Below, in pieces: positions 44,741-53,708 of a stretch of DNA of 64,000 nucleotides; position 1 is the first letter of the stretch; each line of letters opens with the position of its first letter. Source of the stretch: UBA2450 sp045226015 (GTDB lineage: Bacteria; Bacillota_I; Bacilli_A; RFN20; CAG-826); the NCBI GenBank assembly GCA_045226015.1, contig JBGVBY010000013.1, positions 190,805-254,804 of the forward strand, given 5' to 3'. Position numbers and translations under genes: made by a program. The notes beneath the pieces are model-generated. The model saw only the letters and a program-made list of their open reading frames with translations. It searched no databases and was not told where the DNA came from.

Positions 44741-45873
44741 GTGGTTCAGTAGTCTATAGCGTCACAGATATAAATAACTATGTTAAAGCCACATTGACTA
44801 GCGATGAGAGATTAAAGTTCATCCACGTCAAAGGAGAAATAAGCAATTTCAAAGTTTACCCAAGTGGTCATTTTTATTTTTCATTAAAAGATAATGACTC
44901 GGTCATTAATGCGGTGATGTTTGCGACATACACGAAACGTATCGCTTTTAGTCCTAAAAACGGAGATGAAGTAGTGGTTCTTGCTAGTGTAGATGCTTAT
45001 GTTCCTAGGGGAAGTTATAACCTCAACGTTTATGAAATGGAAGAAGTTGGGCTAGGTCAACAACTCGTAGAACTTGAAAAATTAAAGAAAAAGCTCCTAG
45101 AAGAAGGTCTATTCGACGAAAGTCGTAAAAGACCAATAAACATCTACCCAAAGGCAATTGGCGTCATAACCGCTCCAAACGGGGCCGCAATTAGAGATAT
45201 AGTCACTAACATCAAACGTCGTTATCCAATTGCAGACATCTATGTCTTCCCTTCATTAGTGCAAGGCGAACAAGCTCCTAAAGAACTATTAAAAGCATTC
45301 TATAAGAGCCAAGAATATGATTTAGACACCCTCATCATCGGTAGAGGCGGAGGTGCTAGTGAAGACTTAAGCGCCTTCAATGATGAAACTCTTGTTAGAG
45401 CAGTTGCAACAAGTAAATTCCCAATTATCGCAGCGGTAGGTCACGAGATTGACTCTACATTAATCGACTTCATCGCTGATAAAAGAGCCTCTACTCCTAC
45501 AGGAGCAGCAGAACTCGCTACTGTTGATCGAAGAGAAATCGAGAAAGAATTTGCATACTCAACTTTAACAATGGAACAAGCTGTTATTGACTTGCTCAAT
45601 GATAAGAAAGAAGAAGTCAAAGACATCATCGTAGAGTTAAATGATTCACTTATTGACAAAGTCAATAATCAAAAGCAAGAAGTTGACAGTTTAAAGAAAC
45701 AATTAGAAGCCTTAAACCCAAAAGCAGTTTTATCTAGAGGTTATTCAATATCTATCAATAAAAGCGGTAAACCAATCAAGTCTGTTAAAGACTTAAATAA
45801 AGACGAAGAGATTAAAACCATCCTTAACGATGGAGAAGTTACAAGTAGAGTAATAGAAGTAAAGGAGAACTAA
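44737..45873 (+). CDS. xseA: Exodeoxyribonuclease VII large subunit
   Basis: 378 residues, on the short side (about 450 in B. subtilis). N-terminal OB domain (VKGEISNFKVYPSGHFYFSLKD), catalytic region with GVITAPNGAAIRDI, GRGGGASEDLSAFNDE and VGHEIDSTLIDFIADKRASTPTGAAE, then a shortened coiled coil and the end LSRGYSI. Degrades single-stranded DNA with XseB. Coupled to nusB by ATGA overlap. Confidence 0.93.
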   Translation: MSGSVVYSVTDINNYVKATLTSDERLKFIHVKGEISNFKVYPSGHFYFSLKDNDSVINAVMFATYTKRIAFSPKNGDEVVVLASVDAYVPRGSYNLNVYEMEEVGLGQQLVELEKLKKKLLEEGLFDESRKRPINIYPKAIGVITAPNGAAIRDIVTNIKRRYPIADIYVFPSLVQGEQAPKELLKAFYKSQEYDLDTLIIGRGGGASEDLSAFNDETLVRAVATSKFPIIAAVGHEIDSTLIDFIADKRASTPTGAAELATVDRREIEKEFAYSTLTMEQAVIDLLNDKKEEVKDIIVELNDSLIDKVNNQKQEVDSLKKQLEALNPKAVLSRGYSISINKSGKPIKSVKDLNKDEEIKTILNDGEVTSRVIEVKEN

Positions 45874-45874
45874 G

Positions 45875-46072
45875 ATGGAAGAAAACAAGATCAATTTTGA
45901 AGAGCAACTTAACCATCTCAAAGAGATTGTTAGTAACATCCAAGAAAAAGATATTTCAATCGATGAGAGTATCGCCTTATATGAAGAAGGACAAAAGATT
46001 ATTGAACTCCTTAACGCCGAACTTAAAAAAGCAGAAAGCAAAGTTGAAAAGGTTGTCCAAATCAGTAAATAA
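45875..46072 (+). CDS. xseB: Exodeoxyribonuclease VII small subunit
   Basis: 65 residues: FEEQLNHLKEIVSNIQEKDISIDESIALYEEGQKII is the XseB helical hairpin. AAAGGAG seven bases upstream. Works with XseA, whose gene ends one base before. dxs starts 11 bases downstream. Confidence 0.93.
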   Translation: MEENKINFEEQLNHLKEIVSNIQEKDISIDESIALYEEGQKIIELLNAELKKAESKVEKVVQISK

Positions 46073-46083
46073 TATTATTTAAT

Positions 46084-47928
46084 ATGTCTAAAAAAGTGAT
46101 TCAACATTTTGATATTAATAAAATTGAGAATCCAAATTTCTTAAAGGATCTTTCCTATAAAGAGTTGGATGTTTTAAGCGAGGACATTAGAAAATATATC
46201 GTAGATATAACATCCAAGAATGGTGGCCACCTCTCTAGTAACTTAGGAGCGGTCGAAACCACAATTTCATTATGCAAAAACTTTGATTTCACCAAAGACA
46301 AAATCATCTTTGATGTCGGACATCAATGCTACACATATAAAATCTTAACCGGAAGAAAGTTAGACAATCTTAGACAAAAAGGTGGAATCAGTGGATTCCA
46401 AAAAATGTCAGAGTCCCCATACGATCATTTTGAAGCTGGTCACTCTTCAACAAGTATTAGTGCCGCTAGTGGAATGGCGTACGCAAGAGATTTAAAACAT
46501 GAGAACTATAACATCATCGCCTTTATCGGTGATTCCTCAATTCAAAACGGCTTAGCGTTTGAAGGATTAAACTTCCTAGCGGAATCAAAACATAAAGTGA
46601 TTATCATTTTAAATGATAATGATATGTCAATTTCTAAACCTGTTGGAGGGTTTAGTAAACTCTTTAGAAAGTTCTCTACATCCTTTATTTACCGCAAAAC
46701 TAAAGGTGCTGTTAAATCTGTTTTAAGAGGTCGCTTTGGTAGATGGCTCCTCGTTAAATTTACACGCGTTAAGAACTGGCTTAAGAGAAAAGTTATTAAC
46801 ATGACTATCTTTGATAACCTCGGTTATTCAGTCATCGGACCAATTGATGGCCATTACATTAGACAAGTCGACCACGCTTTAGCAAGGGCAAAGAAGATTC
46901 AAAATTCTGTTGTTATCCACGTTAAGACCATCAAAGGCAAGGGTTATGAATACGCGGAAGACGACAAAGAAGGTGACTGGCATGGAGTTGGTAAATTCAA
47001 TGTCGAAACCGGAGAAATCAATATCAAAAACGGTGAAGTCTCTTGGAGCTCACAATATAATGTCATTCTAAAGAATGAAATGGGATTAAACGATAAGATT
47101 ATCGCAGTTGTTCCTGCTACTGGACACGGTAGTGGACTTGATTCACTTTTTGAACTCTATCCAAACCGTGTAATTGATGTTGGCATTGCTGAAGAACACG
47201 CCTTTACTTTTGCAGGTGGATTAGCCGCTAGTGGATTCCATCCAGTTATTTCTATTTATTCCACCTTCCTACAAAGAAGCTATGATGAATTACATCATGA
47301 TGTTGCTAGATTGAATTTCAATGCCACAATCTTAATTGATAGAGCGGGTTTAGTCGGTAATGATGGAGATACCCATCAAGGCATCTATGATGAAGCTTTC
47401 CTATACACAATTCCTAATGTAACAATCACTATGGCAAGTAGAAGTAACGAGGCTCTTTCTTTATTAAAAGAATCATTCTGCAACCACGGAGTATTTGCGA
47501 TTAGATATCCACGTGAATCGTTCTCATTTAATAATGAGGAAGTAAAAAAGATTCCTTATGGTTCATGGAAAACTGAACTCGAAGGAAAAGATGTTGCGAT
47601 TGTTTCTACCGGTCCAATTACATTAAAACTTAAAGACGCTTTAATGAATTCTAAGAAGAACGTCACCTTATACAATGCAATTTATCTAAGGCCGTTAGAT
47701 AAGAACAAGATCAAGGAACTTCTTGGTTATAAAAAGGTCATTATTTATAATGCTTACGCTACTAAAGAAGGCTTTGCCAACGCCTTAGAATGTGAATTAT
47801 ATTCTAGTGGATATAAAGGTGAAGTTATTACTAGATGCGTCCCAACAACGTTTGTCAAACAAGCAACAATTGATGAACAAAGAGAAGAGTTTGCTCTAAG
47901 AGTAGAAGACATTATTTCTTTACTATAA
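46084..47928 (+). CDS. dxs: 1-deoxy-D-xylulose-5-phosphate synthase
   Basis: 614 residues. Motifs GGHLSSNLGAVE, VGHQCYTYKILTGR, the thiamine site GDSSIQNGLAFEGLN ... LNDNDMSIS, and DRAGLVGNDGDTHQGIYDEAF. It makes the first intermediate of the MEP isoprenoid pathway from pyruvate and glyceraldehyde-3-phosphate. GDS replaces the commoner GDG in the thiamine motif; other DXS proteins vary here too. No ribosome site; TATTAT lies five bases upstream of the ATG, or it is coupled to xseB. ispA, normally between xseB and dxs, is not present. Confidence 0.94.
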   Translation: MSKKVIQHFDINKIENPNFLKDLSYKELDVLSEDIRKYIVDITSKNGGHLSSNLGAVETTISLCKNFDFTKDKIIFDVGHQCYTYKILTGRKLDNLRQKGGISGFQKMSESPYDHFEAGHSSTSISAASGMAYARDLKHENYNIIAFIGDSSIQNGLAFEGLNFLAESKHKVIIILNDNDMSISKPVGGFSKLFRKFSTSFIYRKTKGAVKSVLRGRFGRWLLVKFTRVKNWLKRKVINMTIFDNLGYSVIGPIDGHYIRQVDHALARAKKIQNSVVIHVKTIKGKGYEYAEDDKEGDWHGVGKFNVETGEINIKNGEVSWSSQYNVILKNEMGLNDKIIAVVPATGHGSGLDSLFELYPNRVIDVGIAEEHAFTFAGGLAASGFHPVISIYSTFLQRSYDELHHDVARLNFNATILIDRAGLVGNDGDTHQGIYDEAFLYTIPNVTITMASRSNEALSLLKESFCNHGVFAIRYPRESFSFNNEEVKKIPYGSWKTELEGKDVAIVSTGPITLKLKDALMNSKKNVTLYNAIYLRPLDKNKIKELLGYKKVIIYNAYATKEGFANALECELYSSGYKGEVITRCVPTTFVKQATIDEQREEFALRVEDIISLL

Positions 47929-47944
47929 AAATTTAATTAGTTAG

Positions 47945-47974
47945 TTAACATAATCTATATTTTCATTATAAAAT
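47945..47974 (+). promoter_or_regulatory. Promoter of a leaderless dinB mRNA
   Basis: TTAACA (47945-47950), 18-bp spacer, TAAAAT (47969-47974), six bases to the ATG. TATAAA two bases earlier is an alternative -10. Confidence 0.45.
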
Positions 47975-47980
47975 AATGGT

Positions 47981-49165
47981 ATGGCTAGAGTAATAGTGCA
48001 TATCGATTTAAACGCCTTCTTTGTTAGGTGTGAAGAAATCAAGGATCCGTCTTTAGAAAACAAGCCTGTCGCAGTTGGTCACTTAGGTAGAGGTGGAGTT
48101 GTTTCAACTTGCTCTTACGAAGCACGTAAATATGGGGTAAAAAGTGCGATGCCGATGAATAAGGCGGTTTTAAAATGCCCTGACCTCATTATTGTTCACC
48201 CTGATTATCATTTTTACGTGGCTATGAGCCACAAATTCTACAATTTCATCTATTCGATCACCCATAACGTAGAAATGGCCTCTATCGACGAATTATTCGC
48301 TGATATGACAGATGTTGTTAGAAAAGAGAAAGATGTTGAAGACTATTTCAGACATATACAAAAGACTTTGTATGAATTAACAGGACTAAAATGTTCGATC
48401 GGAGTAGGACCCACTAAGTTCTTAGCAAAAATGGCGAGCGACTATCAAAAGCCGATGGGTCTAACCATTATTAGAAGAAAAGATATTTCTAAGATTTTAT
48501 ATCCTTTACCTATAGAAGACATGTTTGGAGTAGGTAAGAAAACTGCTCCTAGACTTAAATACATAGGTATTAAAAAGATCGGAGACTTAGCAGACGCTCT
48601 AAATAATAACAATCCACAAGTATATAATATACTTGGTAAGATGGCGGTCGAACTTAAAGACTGGGTTAATGGAAAAGGAAGCGACAAGATTGTTTTAGAA
48701 GCTTTTGATCCAAAATCAATCGGTAACTCCACAACTTTAAAAGAAGACACAAATAACTACGAGACTATTAAAAATACTTTTGAAATTCTTGCTGAAGAAG
48801 TAAGTGAAAGAGCAAAAAAAGAAAGTAAAGTCGGAAACACCATCCAAATCATGGTGAAAGACACTGAGTATGTTGCTCATAACAAGTCTTTGACTTTTAA
48901 TAACCAAATCAATGATTCCAAAAATATTTTTAACTATGCAATCAAGCTATACGAAGATAACTTTACGGATATGACCGTTAGAGCGGTTGGTGTGACTCTT
49001 CAAAATCTCATATCTATAAAAGATATGAAAGTGCAAATGACTTTTTTTGATTACGAAAAGCACGAAGAAGAGAGTAAAACCAAGCTCCTCATCAACGATC
49101 TAAATAGAAAGATTAAAGGCAGTCCTTTAAAAAGAGCAAGTGAGGTGAAAAAGAATGGAAATTAA
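47981..49165 (+). CDS. dinB: DNA polymerase IV (Y family)
   Basis: 394 residues. Catalytic acidic motifs IVHIDLNAFFVRCEE and MASIDELFADMTD, YEARKYGVKSAMP, helix-hairpin-helix MFGVGKKTAPRLKYIGI, and the little-finger domain with GNSTTLKEDTN. The C-terminal MTFFDYEKHEEE resembles a beta-clamp-binding QLxLF-type tail (here VQMTFF). Translesion synthesis. No ribosome site; the -10 box is six bases from the ATG. xerD overlaps its last 11 bases. Confidence 0.94.
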   Translation: MARVIVHIDLNAFFVRCEEIKDPSLENKPVAVGHLGRGGVVSTCSYEARKYGVKSAMPMNKAVLKCPDLIIVHPDYHFYVAMSHKFYNFIYSITHNVEMASIDELFADMTDVVRKEKDVEDYFRHIQKTLYELTGLKCSIGVGPTKFLAKMASDYQKPMGLTIIRRKDISKILYPLPIEDMFGVGKKTAPRLKYIGIKKIGDLADALNNNNPQVYNILGKMAVELKDWVNGKGSDKIVLEAFDPKSIGNSTTLKEDTNNYETIKNTFEILAEEVSERAKKESKVGNTIQIMVKDTEYVAHNKSLTFNNQINDSKNIFNYAIKLYEDNFTDMTVRAVGVTLQNLISIKDMKVQMTFFDYEKHEEESKTKLLINDLNRKIKGSPLKRASEVKKNGN

Positions 49166-50045
49166 AGACGCGATTGAAAACTACATTCAATATCTCGCTG
49201 TAGAAAAAGGATTATCTCAATTGACCATTAATTCTTATGTTGACGACATAAACCGTTTTTTACTTTTTTATCAAAATAGAAGCGAGAAAGTGGATACATC
49301 TGATTTAGGTCCATATGATTTAAACTCTTTTTTAGAATATCAACTTAAAGAAGGAAGAAGTGCCTCTACCGCTTTAAGAAGATTATCATCTATTAAAAAT
49401 TTCTACGTCTTCCTAAAGGAAGAAGGACTTTATAAAGAAGAGATTCCGGTCGTAGACGCTCCTAAAAGAAATAAGCGACTACCAAGTTGCTTATCTGTTG
49501 AAGAAGTCGAAGACTTATTAGACGCTCCAAACTTAAATGCTCCAAGCGGACTTAGAGACAAAGCAATGCTTGAAGTGATGTATTCAAGTGGACTACGTGT
49601 TAGTGAACTCTTATCTCTTGATAAAAATAGCATCAACCTCAAAAAAGGAATTATCAAAGTGTTTGGTAAAGGCGCTAAAGAAAGAAAAGTTCCTATCGGA
49701 GATTTTGCCTTACAGTACGTTATTAAATATCTTAATGAAGGAAGAGAAAGACTACACGGAGATAGATCTAAGTTTTTGTTTATTAACAAAAATGGTGAAC
49801 AATTATCTCGTATTTATTTCTATATGCAAATCAGAAAATACGCGGATGAAGTAGGAATTGATAAACAGATCTCTCCTCATACATTAAGACATAGCTTTGC
49901 CACTCATATGTTAGAAGGTGGTGCTCAACTTAGAACAGTACAAAAAATGCTAGGTCACTCTAACATTGCAACCACTCAGATTTATACGCATGTGTCGAGC
50001 AAAAGAATTATTAGTGCGTATGATTTGTTCATGAAAGGAAAATAG
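49155..50045 (+). CDS. xerD: Site-specific tyrosine recombinase XerD
   Basis: 296 residues. N-terminal SAM-like core-binding domain (IENYIQYLAVEKGLSQLTINSYVDDI), catalytic residues Arg in SGLRVSELLSL, HTLRHSFATHML (His, Arg), LGHSNIATTQIYTHV (His, Tyr). The downstream deoB is the B. subtilis neighbour of xerD (ripX-drm), which favours XerD over XerC. A candidate dif site, its target, lies at 53843-53870, under 4 kb away. GAGGTG precedes the ATG within dinB. Confidence 0.92.
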   Translation: MEIKDAIENYIQYLAVEKGLSQLTINSYVDDINRFLLFYQNRSEKVDTSDLGPYDLNSFLEYQLKEGRSASTALRRLSSIKNFYVFLKEEGLYKEEIPVVDAPKRNKRLPSCLSVEEVEDLLDAPNLNAPSGLRDKAMLEVMYSSGLRVSELLSLDKNSINLKKGIIKVFGKGAKERKVPIGDFALQYVIKYLNEGRERLHGDRSKFLFINKNGEQLSRIYFYMQIRKYADEVGIDKQISPHTLRHSFATHMLEGGAQLRTVQKMLGHSNIATTQIYTHVSSKRIISAYDLFMKGK

Positions 50046-50079
50046 TATATACTATTGATGTTGAAAGGAAATATTAAAA

Positions 50080-51300
50080 ATGTCATTTCCATATAAGAGA
50101 ATTTTTGTGATTGTCGCCGATTCAGCTGGTATCGGATATGAACCAGACGCCGACAAATTTTTTAACGGTACAGCTAGTGACTGGGGTAGTAATACCTTTG
50201 TTCATATCGCTGAAAAAATGCCTAACGGATTAAACATCCCAAATATGAACGCAATCGGTATTGCCGATTTAGCGGACATCCGTGGAACCCATAAAGTTTC
50301 CCACCCACATTCTTACGTTGCTAGAAGTAGAGAAGCCAGCAACGGTAAAGATACAATGACAGGTCACTGGGAAATGATGGGTATAAATACCCAAGTTCCA
50401 TTTAAAACCTTTACAGACACTGGATTTCCAAAAGAATTAATCGACTTATTAGAAGAAAGAACCGGACACAAAGTTATCGGTAACTGCGCTGCAAGCGGAA
50501 CTGAAATCATCAAGGAATTAGGCGAAGAACAAATGAGAGATAACTCATTAATCGTCTATACATCAAGTGACTCGGTTCTACAAATCGCTGCTCACGAAGG
50601 TGTTACAGGGTTAGAAGAATTATATCGCTGCTGCGAAATTGCACGTGAAATATGTATGAAACCAGAATGGATGGTGGGTAGAGTTATCGCTAGACCATTT
50701 TTAGGAACAAATAAAGATGACTTCAAACGTACAAGTAATCGTCACGACTTAGCGCTTAGACCAACATTACCAACGGTAATGAATGTTCTCCAAGACAACG
50801 GTTTCATGACAAACTGTGTCGGTAAGATTGGTGATATCTTTGACGGATACGGAGTTGTTAAAACTCAAAAGACAGTCTCTAATGAAGATGGAATGGATAA
50901 GACCATTAAAGAGCTCAAAGAAGTTGATTTCACTGGATTATGTTTTGTTAACCTTGTTGAATTCGATAGTGAATATGGACATAGAAGAGATCCAATCGGC
51001 TACGGTGAATGTTTAGAAAGATTCGATAAACGTGTTGGCGAATTCATGAAATCTATGAATGATGATGATTTGTTAATCATCACCGCAGACCACGGTAACG
51101 ATCCAACTTGGCCAGGAACCGACCACACAAGAGAAAAGATTCCTCTACTCATGTACTCTCCATCCATTAAGAATGGTAGATATCTTGAAGAAAGAGAAAG
51201 CTTCGGCGATATCGGGGCTACCGTATTAGCAAACTTCAACTTGAAGATGCCAAAAGATTTAATTGGTAAGCCAATCGAAGAACTCTTAAAAGATAGATAA
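50080..51300 (+). CDS. deoB: Phosphopentomutase
   Basis: 406 residues of the alkaline-phosphatase superfamily: IVADSAGIGYEPDA at the N-terminus, the cap domain, and LIITADHGNDPTWPGTDHTREKIPLL with metal ligands. Interconverts ribose-1-phosphate and ribose-5-phosphate, linking nucleoside salvage to the pentose phosphate pathway (tkt here). AAAGGA is the ribosome site; TATACT at 50048-50053 could add a weak promoter inside the palindrome ATAGTATATACTAT at the end of xerD. Confidence 0.96.
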   Translation: MSFPYKRIFVIVADSAGIGYEPDADKFFNGTASDWGSNTFVHIAEKMPNGLNIPNMNAIGIADLADIRGTHKVSHPHSYVARSREASNGKDTMTGHWEMMGINTQVPFKTFTDTGFPKELIDLLEERTGHKVIGNCAASGTEIIKELGEEQMRDNSLIVYTSSDSVLQIAAHEGVTGLEELYRCCEIAREICMKPEWMVGRVIARPFLGTNKDDFKRTSNRHDLALRPTLPTVMNVLQDNGFMTNCVGKIGDIFDGYGVVKTQKTVSNEDGMDKTIKELKEVDFTGLCFVNLVEFDSEYGHRRDPIGYGECLERFDKRVGEFMKSMNDDDLLIITADHGNDPTWPGTDHTREKIPLLMYSPSIKNGRYLEERESFGDIGATVLANFNLKMPKDLIGKPIEELLKDR

Positions 51301-51305
51301 AAAAG

Positions 51306-51327
51306 AAGCCTAGGAAACTAGGCTTTT
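51306..51327. terminator. Bidirectional terminator at the strand switch
   Basis: AAGCCTAG/CTAGGCTT with loop GAAA. The minus-strand permease stop codon lies within the stem. Here the gene direction of the window switches. Confidence 0.8.
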
Positions 51328-52091
51328 AATTTGAGTATTTTCTTCACGATATCTAATAACAAAGTTATTAGTAACATCACAATAATTGCTATTAAAGAAT
51401 AAGCGAAAGTTGGAACCATTCCATTATCTGAATAAGTATAAGATGTCTGAATTATTTTACCGATTCCGTCTCCAGAAGAGCCAGAGATAACTTCTGCCAT
51501 AATTTCGATTTTAAAAGATAAAGCAAAGCTAGATATTAAGCCAAGGGTGATAGTGGGCAAGGCTAAAGGTAGGCGAATCCTAAGATTACTCTTTAAGAAA
51601 GTAGCACCATCAACCCTACTTGATTTAAGTACGTATTCATCAATTGATGAATATCCAGCAACTGTTGCTTCATAAACAATAGGAAAGACGATTAAAGCAA
51701 CAATATATATTGGGGCTTTCTTTAAGCCTGCTAATACCATAAATAAGAAAACTAAAGCGGCAGTAGGAACTGCTTTAAGGGCAATCATCGTTGGATTAAA
51801 GACGTATTTTAATTTAAGGAAGTTACCGACTATAACTCCAACGAGTATTGCGGCCAGAGCTCCAAATCCAAATCCATAAAGCATTCTTCTTAATGAACCC
51901 CAAATGCATTTGTATGTATAGGGATCCTGTAAATAAAGAAACATTTCCTGAATTGTTTCACTAGGATCTGGGAATATAACTCTTGTAGCGCCCGCTAAAT
52001 AATAAACAGCTACCCAAAGCAAAAAGAATAGTCCGATACCTAAAACGGACAAGAAATATTTATTAAGGACTATCTTTTTAACTAATTTCAT
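51318..52091 (-). CDS. ABC transporter permease, nitrate/sulfonate/thiamine-precursor type
   Basis: 257 residues, about six membrane helices. The coupling-loop (EAA) segment is YSSIDEYVLKSSRVDGATFLKSNLRIRLPLALPTI, typical of the BPD_transp_1 SsuC/TauC/ThiX-like group. It starts one base inside the end of the substrate-binding protein gene (TAATG). No ATPase gene is adjacent, so one must be supplied from elsewhere. The substrate cannot be told from sequence. Confidence 0.85.
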   Translation of the reverse strand: MKLVKKIVLNKYFLSVLGIGLFFLLWVAVYYLAGATRVIFPDPSETIQEMFLYLQDPYTYKCIWGSLRRMLYGFGFGALAAILVGVIVGNFLKLKYVFNPTMIALKAVPTAALVFLFMVLAGLKKAPIYIVALIVFPIVYEATVAGYSSIDEYVLKSSRVDGATFLKSNLRIRLPLALPTITLGLISSFALSFKIEIMAEVISGSSGDGIGKIIQTSYTYSDNGMVPTFAYSLIAIIVMLLITLLLDIVKKILKLKA

Positions 52092-53047
52092 TAAATCTTT
52101 AAAATTCCGTTATTTTCAATAACCATCTTGGTGTCGCTTGCAGCGTTAACCGCAAAAGTTGTTAAACCTAAATCACCATAAAGATAGTTGAACACTTTTC
52201 CTGGTAAATCATTTTGTTGGAAGTATAAAACACGGTCACCTTGATTTAAGGTTCCATCAAGATCTGTACCCATTGAAACGATATACATATTACCAAAGGT
52301 AATACTCGCTGCAATTTGATATTCAGCGTTGTTATTAATGACTTGCATTAATCCACCTTGTGTAGGGGCAATAATAATGTCATAAACATTCTTTTTAAAC
52401 ATTGGAATTAACGCAGTGGCGGGATTAGATGTTGTCTCAAAATTTTCATTTGTCGCCATGTAATATAACCCAACGGAAGGAGCACCTGTAGGAGCAAGAA
52501 TCTTTAAGCTAGATGTATCAACTGTTGGCTCAGTAATAACTGGGTTAAATACATGGTCTTCAGTTAATTGGCCAATTTTAGGATTAATTAAATGCACAAA
52601 ATTTGAAGTCTCTTCCATGATGTCTTTGCTATATTCATAATCTAAAGAGAAACCGTTATTTTGGTTTGTGACTTTCATCGCCATAGCACCTGGAACACCG
52701 AATTTAGCTTGTTGAGCGGTAGTAGATCCTAAAGTCTCAATTCCAGCTTTAATAAGTGCTGGATTATTAATACCTGCTTTGACATTGGTTTCTAAATTAC
52801 TTAGAAACACGCTTGCTGTATTAACATCAACGGTCTTTTTAACAAAAACAGAAGCCTGAACTATTCTTTGTCCGTTTGATTTTATTAAAAAATCACTTTG
52901 GACATCTCTGTAGACAACAGAATTAGTTGCCGCTACAACTGGTTGGGCAGTAAATATGTAGTCGAATTGCATTGTGATGGTTTCATCGTCTGAACATCCA
53001 GTCATACCCATCAATAAGGCTGGTAATAAGAATAAACATTTTTTCAT
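52091..53047 (-). CDS. Substrate-binding lipoprotein of the ABC importer, apparently circularly permuted
   Basis: 318 residues. A signal peptide with lipobox MTGC (Cys18) makes it a membrane-tethered lipoprotein. In usual SsuA/NMT1-type binding proteins the chain starts with a segment like APxGxPxLALY, then DIIIAPTNxG, then GxxYxV, and later DYxLxAEPVxTAA and a lone helical lobe. Here the order is reversed: FDYIFTAQPVVAATNS comes at 28-43 and FNPVI at about 167-171, whereas LKILAPTGAPSVGLYYMA is at 181-198, DIIIAPTQGGLMQVI at 223-237 and FGNMYIVSMG at 251-260. GAGGAAAG precedes the ATG. Expression is probably driven from the Crp-type operator upstream. Confidence 0.78.
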   Translation of the reverse strand: MKKCLFLLPALLMGMTGCSDDETITMQFDYIFTAQPVVAATNSVVYRDVQSDFLIKSNGQRIVQASVFVKKTVDVNTASVFLSNLETNVKAGINNPALIKAGIETLGSTTAQQAKFGVPGAMAMKVTNQNNGFSLDYEYSKDIMEETSNFVHLINPKIGQLTEDHVFNPVITEPTVDTSSLKILAPTGAPSVGLYYMATNENFETTSNPATALIPMFKKNVYDIIIAPTQGGLMQVINNNAEYQIAASITFGNMYIVSMGTDLDGTLNQGDRVLYFQQNDLPGKVFNYLYGDLGLTTFAVNAASDTKMVIENNGILKI

Positions 53048-53061
53048 AATTCTTTCCTCGA

Positions 53062-53090
53062 TTGATATTCTATATTAATAAATATATAAT
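53062..53090 (+). promoter_or_regulatory. Promoter of the Crp-like regulator
   Basis: TTGATA (53062-53067), 17-bp spacer, TATAAT (53085-53090); start near 53097, inside the palindromic operator. Confidence 0.6.
53067..53072 (-). promoter_or_regulatory. Candidate -10 of the ABC importer operon
   Basis: TAGAAT on the minus strand. Transcription would start near 53060, which places the centre of the Crp-type palindrome (53101.5) at about -41.5. Confidence 0.45.
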
Positions 53091-53112
53091 AAGTGTGATT
53101 TAAATCACGTTT
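53091..53112. promoter_or_regulatory. Crp-type palindromic operator
   Basis: The 14-bp core GTGATTTAAATCAC is a perfect palindrome, extended to 22 bp with two G-T-type mismatches. It contains TGTGA-N6-TCACG, the classical CRP site form. It lies immediately before the regulator's ATG and about 41 bp upstream of the divergent operon's predicted start. Confidence 0.72.
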
Positions 53113-53697
53113 ATGAATAATTTTGCTGAAACATTTATTAGAAATAAAAAGAATGACACAAATACAATCATCCTAAAAAAGAATGAAACTCTCTTTTTTG
53201 AAGGTGATCTATGTAAAGAGGTCGGATTCATTATTAGTGGAAAAATAGAAATCGTCTCTTATCTTGAAGATGGAAAAGAGATAATCTATAACACATTGGA
53301 AGATGGCCAAATGTTCGGAAATAATTTGGTTTTCTCAAGCTCTCCATATTTCAGAGGCGACGTTGTTGCTAGAAAAGATAGTGAAATTATGCTGATTAAG
53401 AAGTCTGTACTATTGGAAATGTTAAAAGAAGACATTAATTTATTAGAAGCATATCTACAAAACCAATCCGACTTTAGCAAGACGCTAAATTTGAAAATTA
53501 AAATTCTAACAATAAGTAGTGCTGAAGAACGTTTAAAATATTATCTTACATTTTACAAAGAAAAATATACTTATAAATCGGTATCAGAGTTTGCCAGAAC
53601 TCTATATTTAAGTAGAGAAGCATTAAGTAGAACAATATCTAAAATGTCCAAAAACAGCCAAATAGATATACATGGCAAAACAATCGAATTGAAATAG
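53113..53697 (+). CDS. Crp/Fnr family transcription regulator
   Basis: 194 residues. Cyclic-nucleotide-binding-type beta-roll at about 18-105 (GFIISGKIEIVSYLEDGKEI, DGQMFGNNLVF), dimerisation helix, and C-terminal HTH (SVSEFARTLYLSREALSRTI, 156-175). Arg168, Glu169 and Arg173 match the R-E-x-x-x-R set with which CRP reads TGTGA, and a TGTGA-N6-TCACG palindrome overlaps its own promoter. Only one cysteine (Cys34), so an Fnr-like iron-sulfur sensor is unlikely. No ribosome site; the predicted leader is about 16 bases. Ligand unknown. Confidence 0.88.
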   Translation: MNNFAETFIRNKKNDTNTIILKKNETLFFEGDLCKEVGFIISGKIEIVSYLEDGKEIIYNTLEDGQMFGNNLVFSSSPYFRGDVVARKDSEIMLIKKSVLLEMLKEDINLLEAYLQNQSDFSKTLNLKIKILTISSAEERLKYYLTFYKEKYTYKSVSEFARTLYLSREALSRTISKMSKNSQIDIHGKTIELK

Positions 53698-53708
53698 TGT
53701 AATACACA

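Noticed and set aside
46084..47928. GDS in place of GDG in the thiamine diphosphate motif of DXS
   Set aside because: This position varies in functional DXS enzymes (for example GDA forms), and all other catalytic motifs are intact.
47943..47953. A second XerD arm (AGTTAACATAA), possible second dif site
   Set aside because: The other arm at 47960-47970 does not match a XerC arm, and the sequence also serves as a likely -35 of dinB. Treated as chance.
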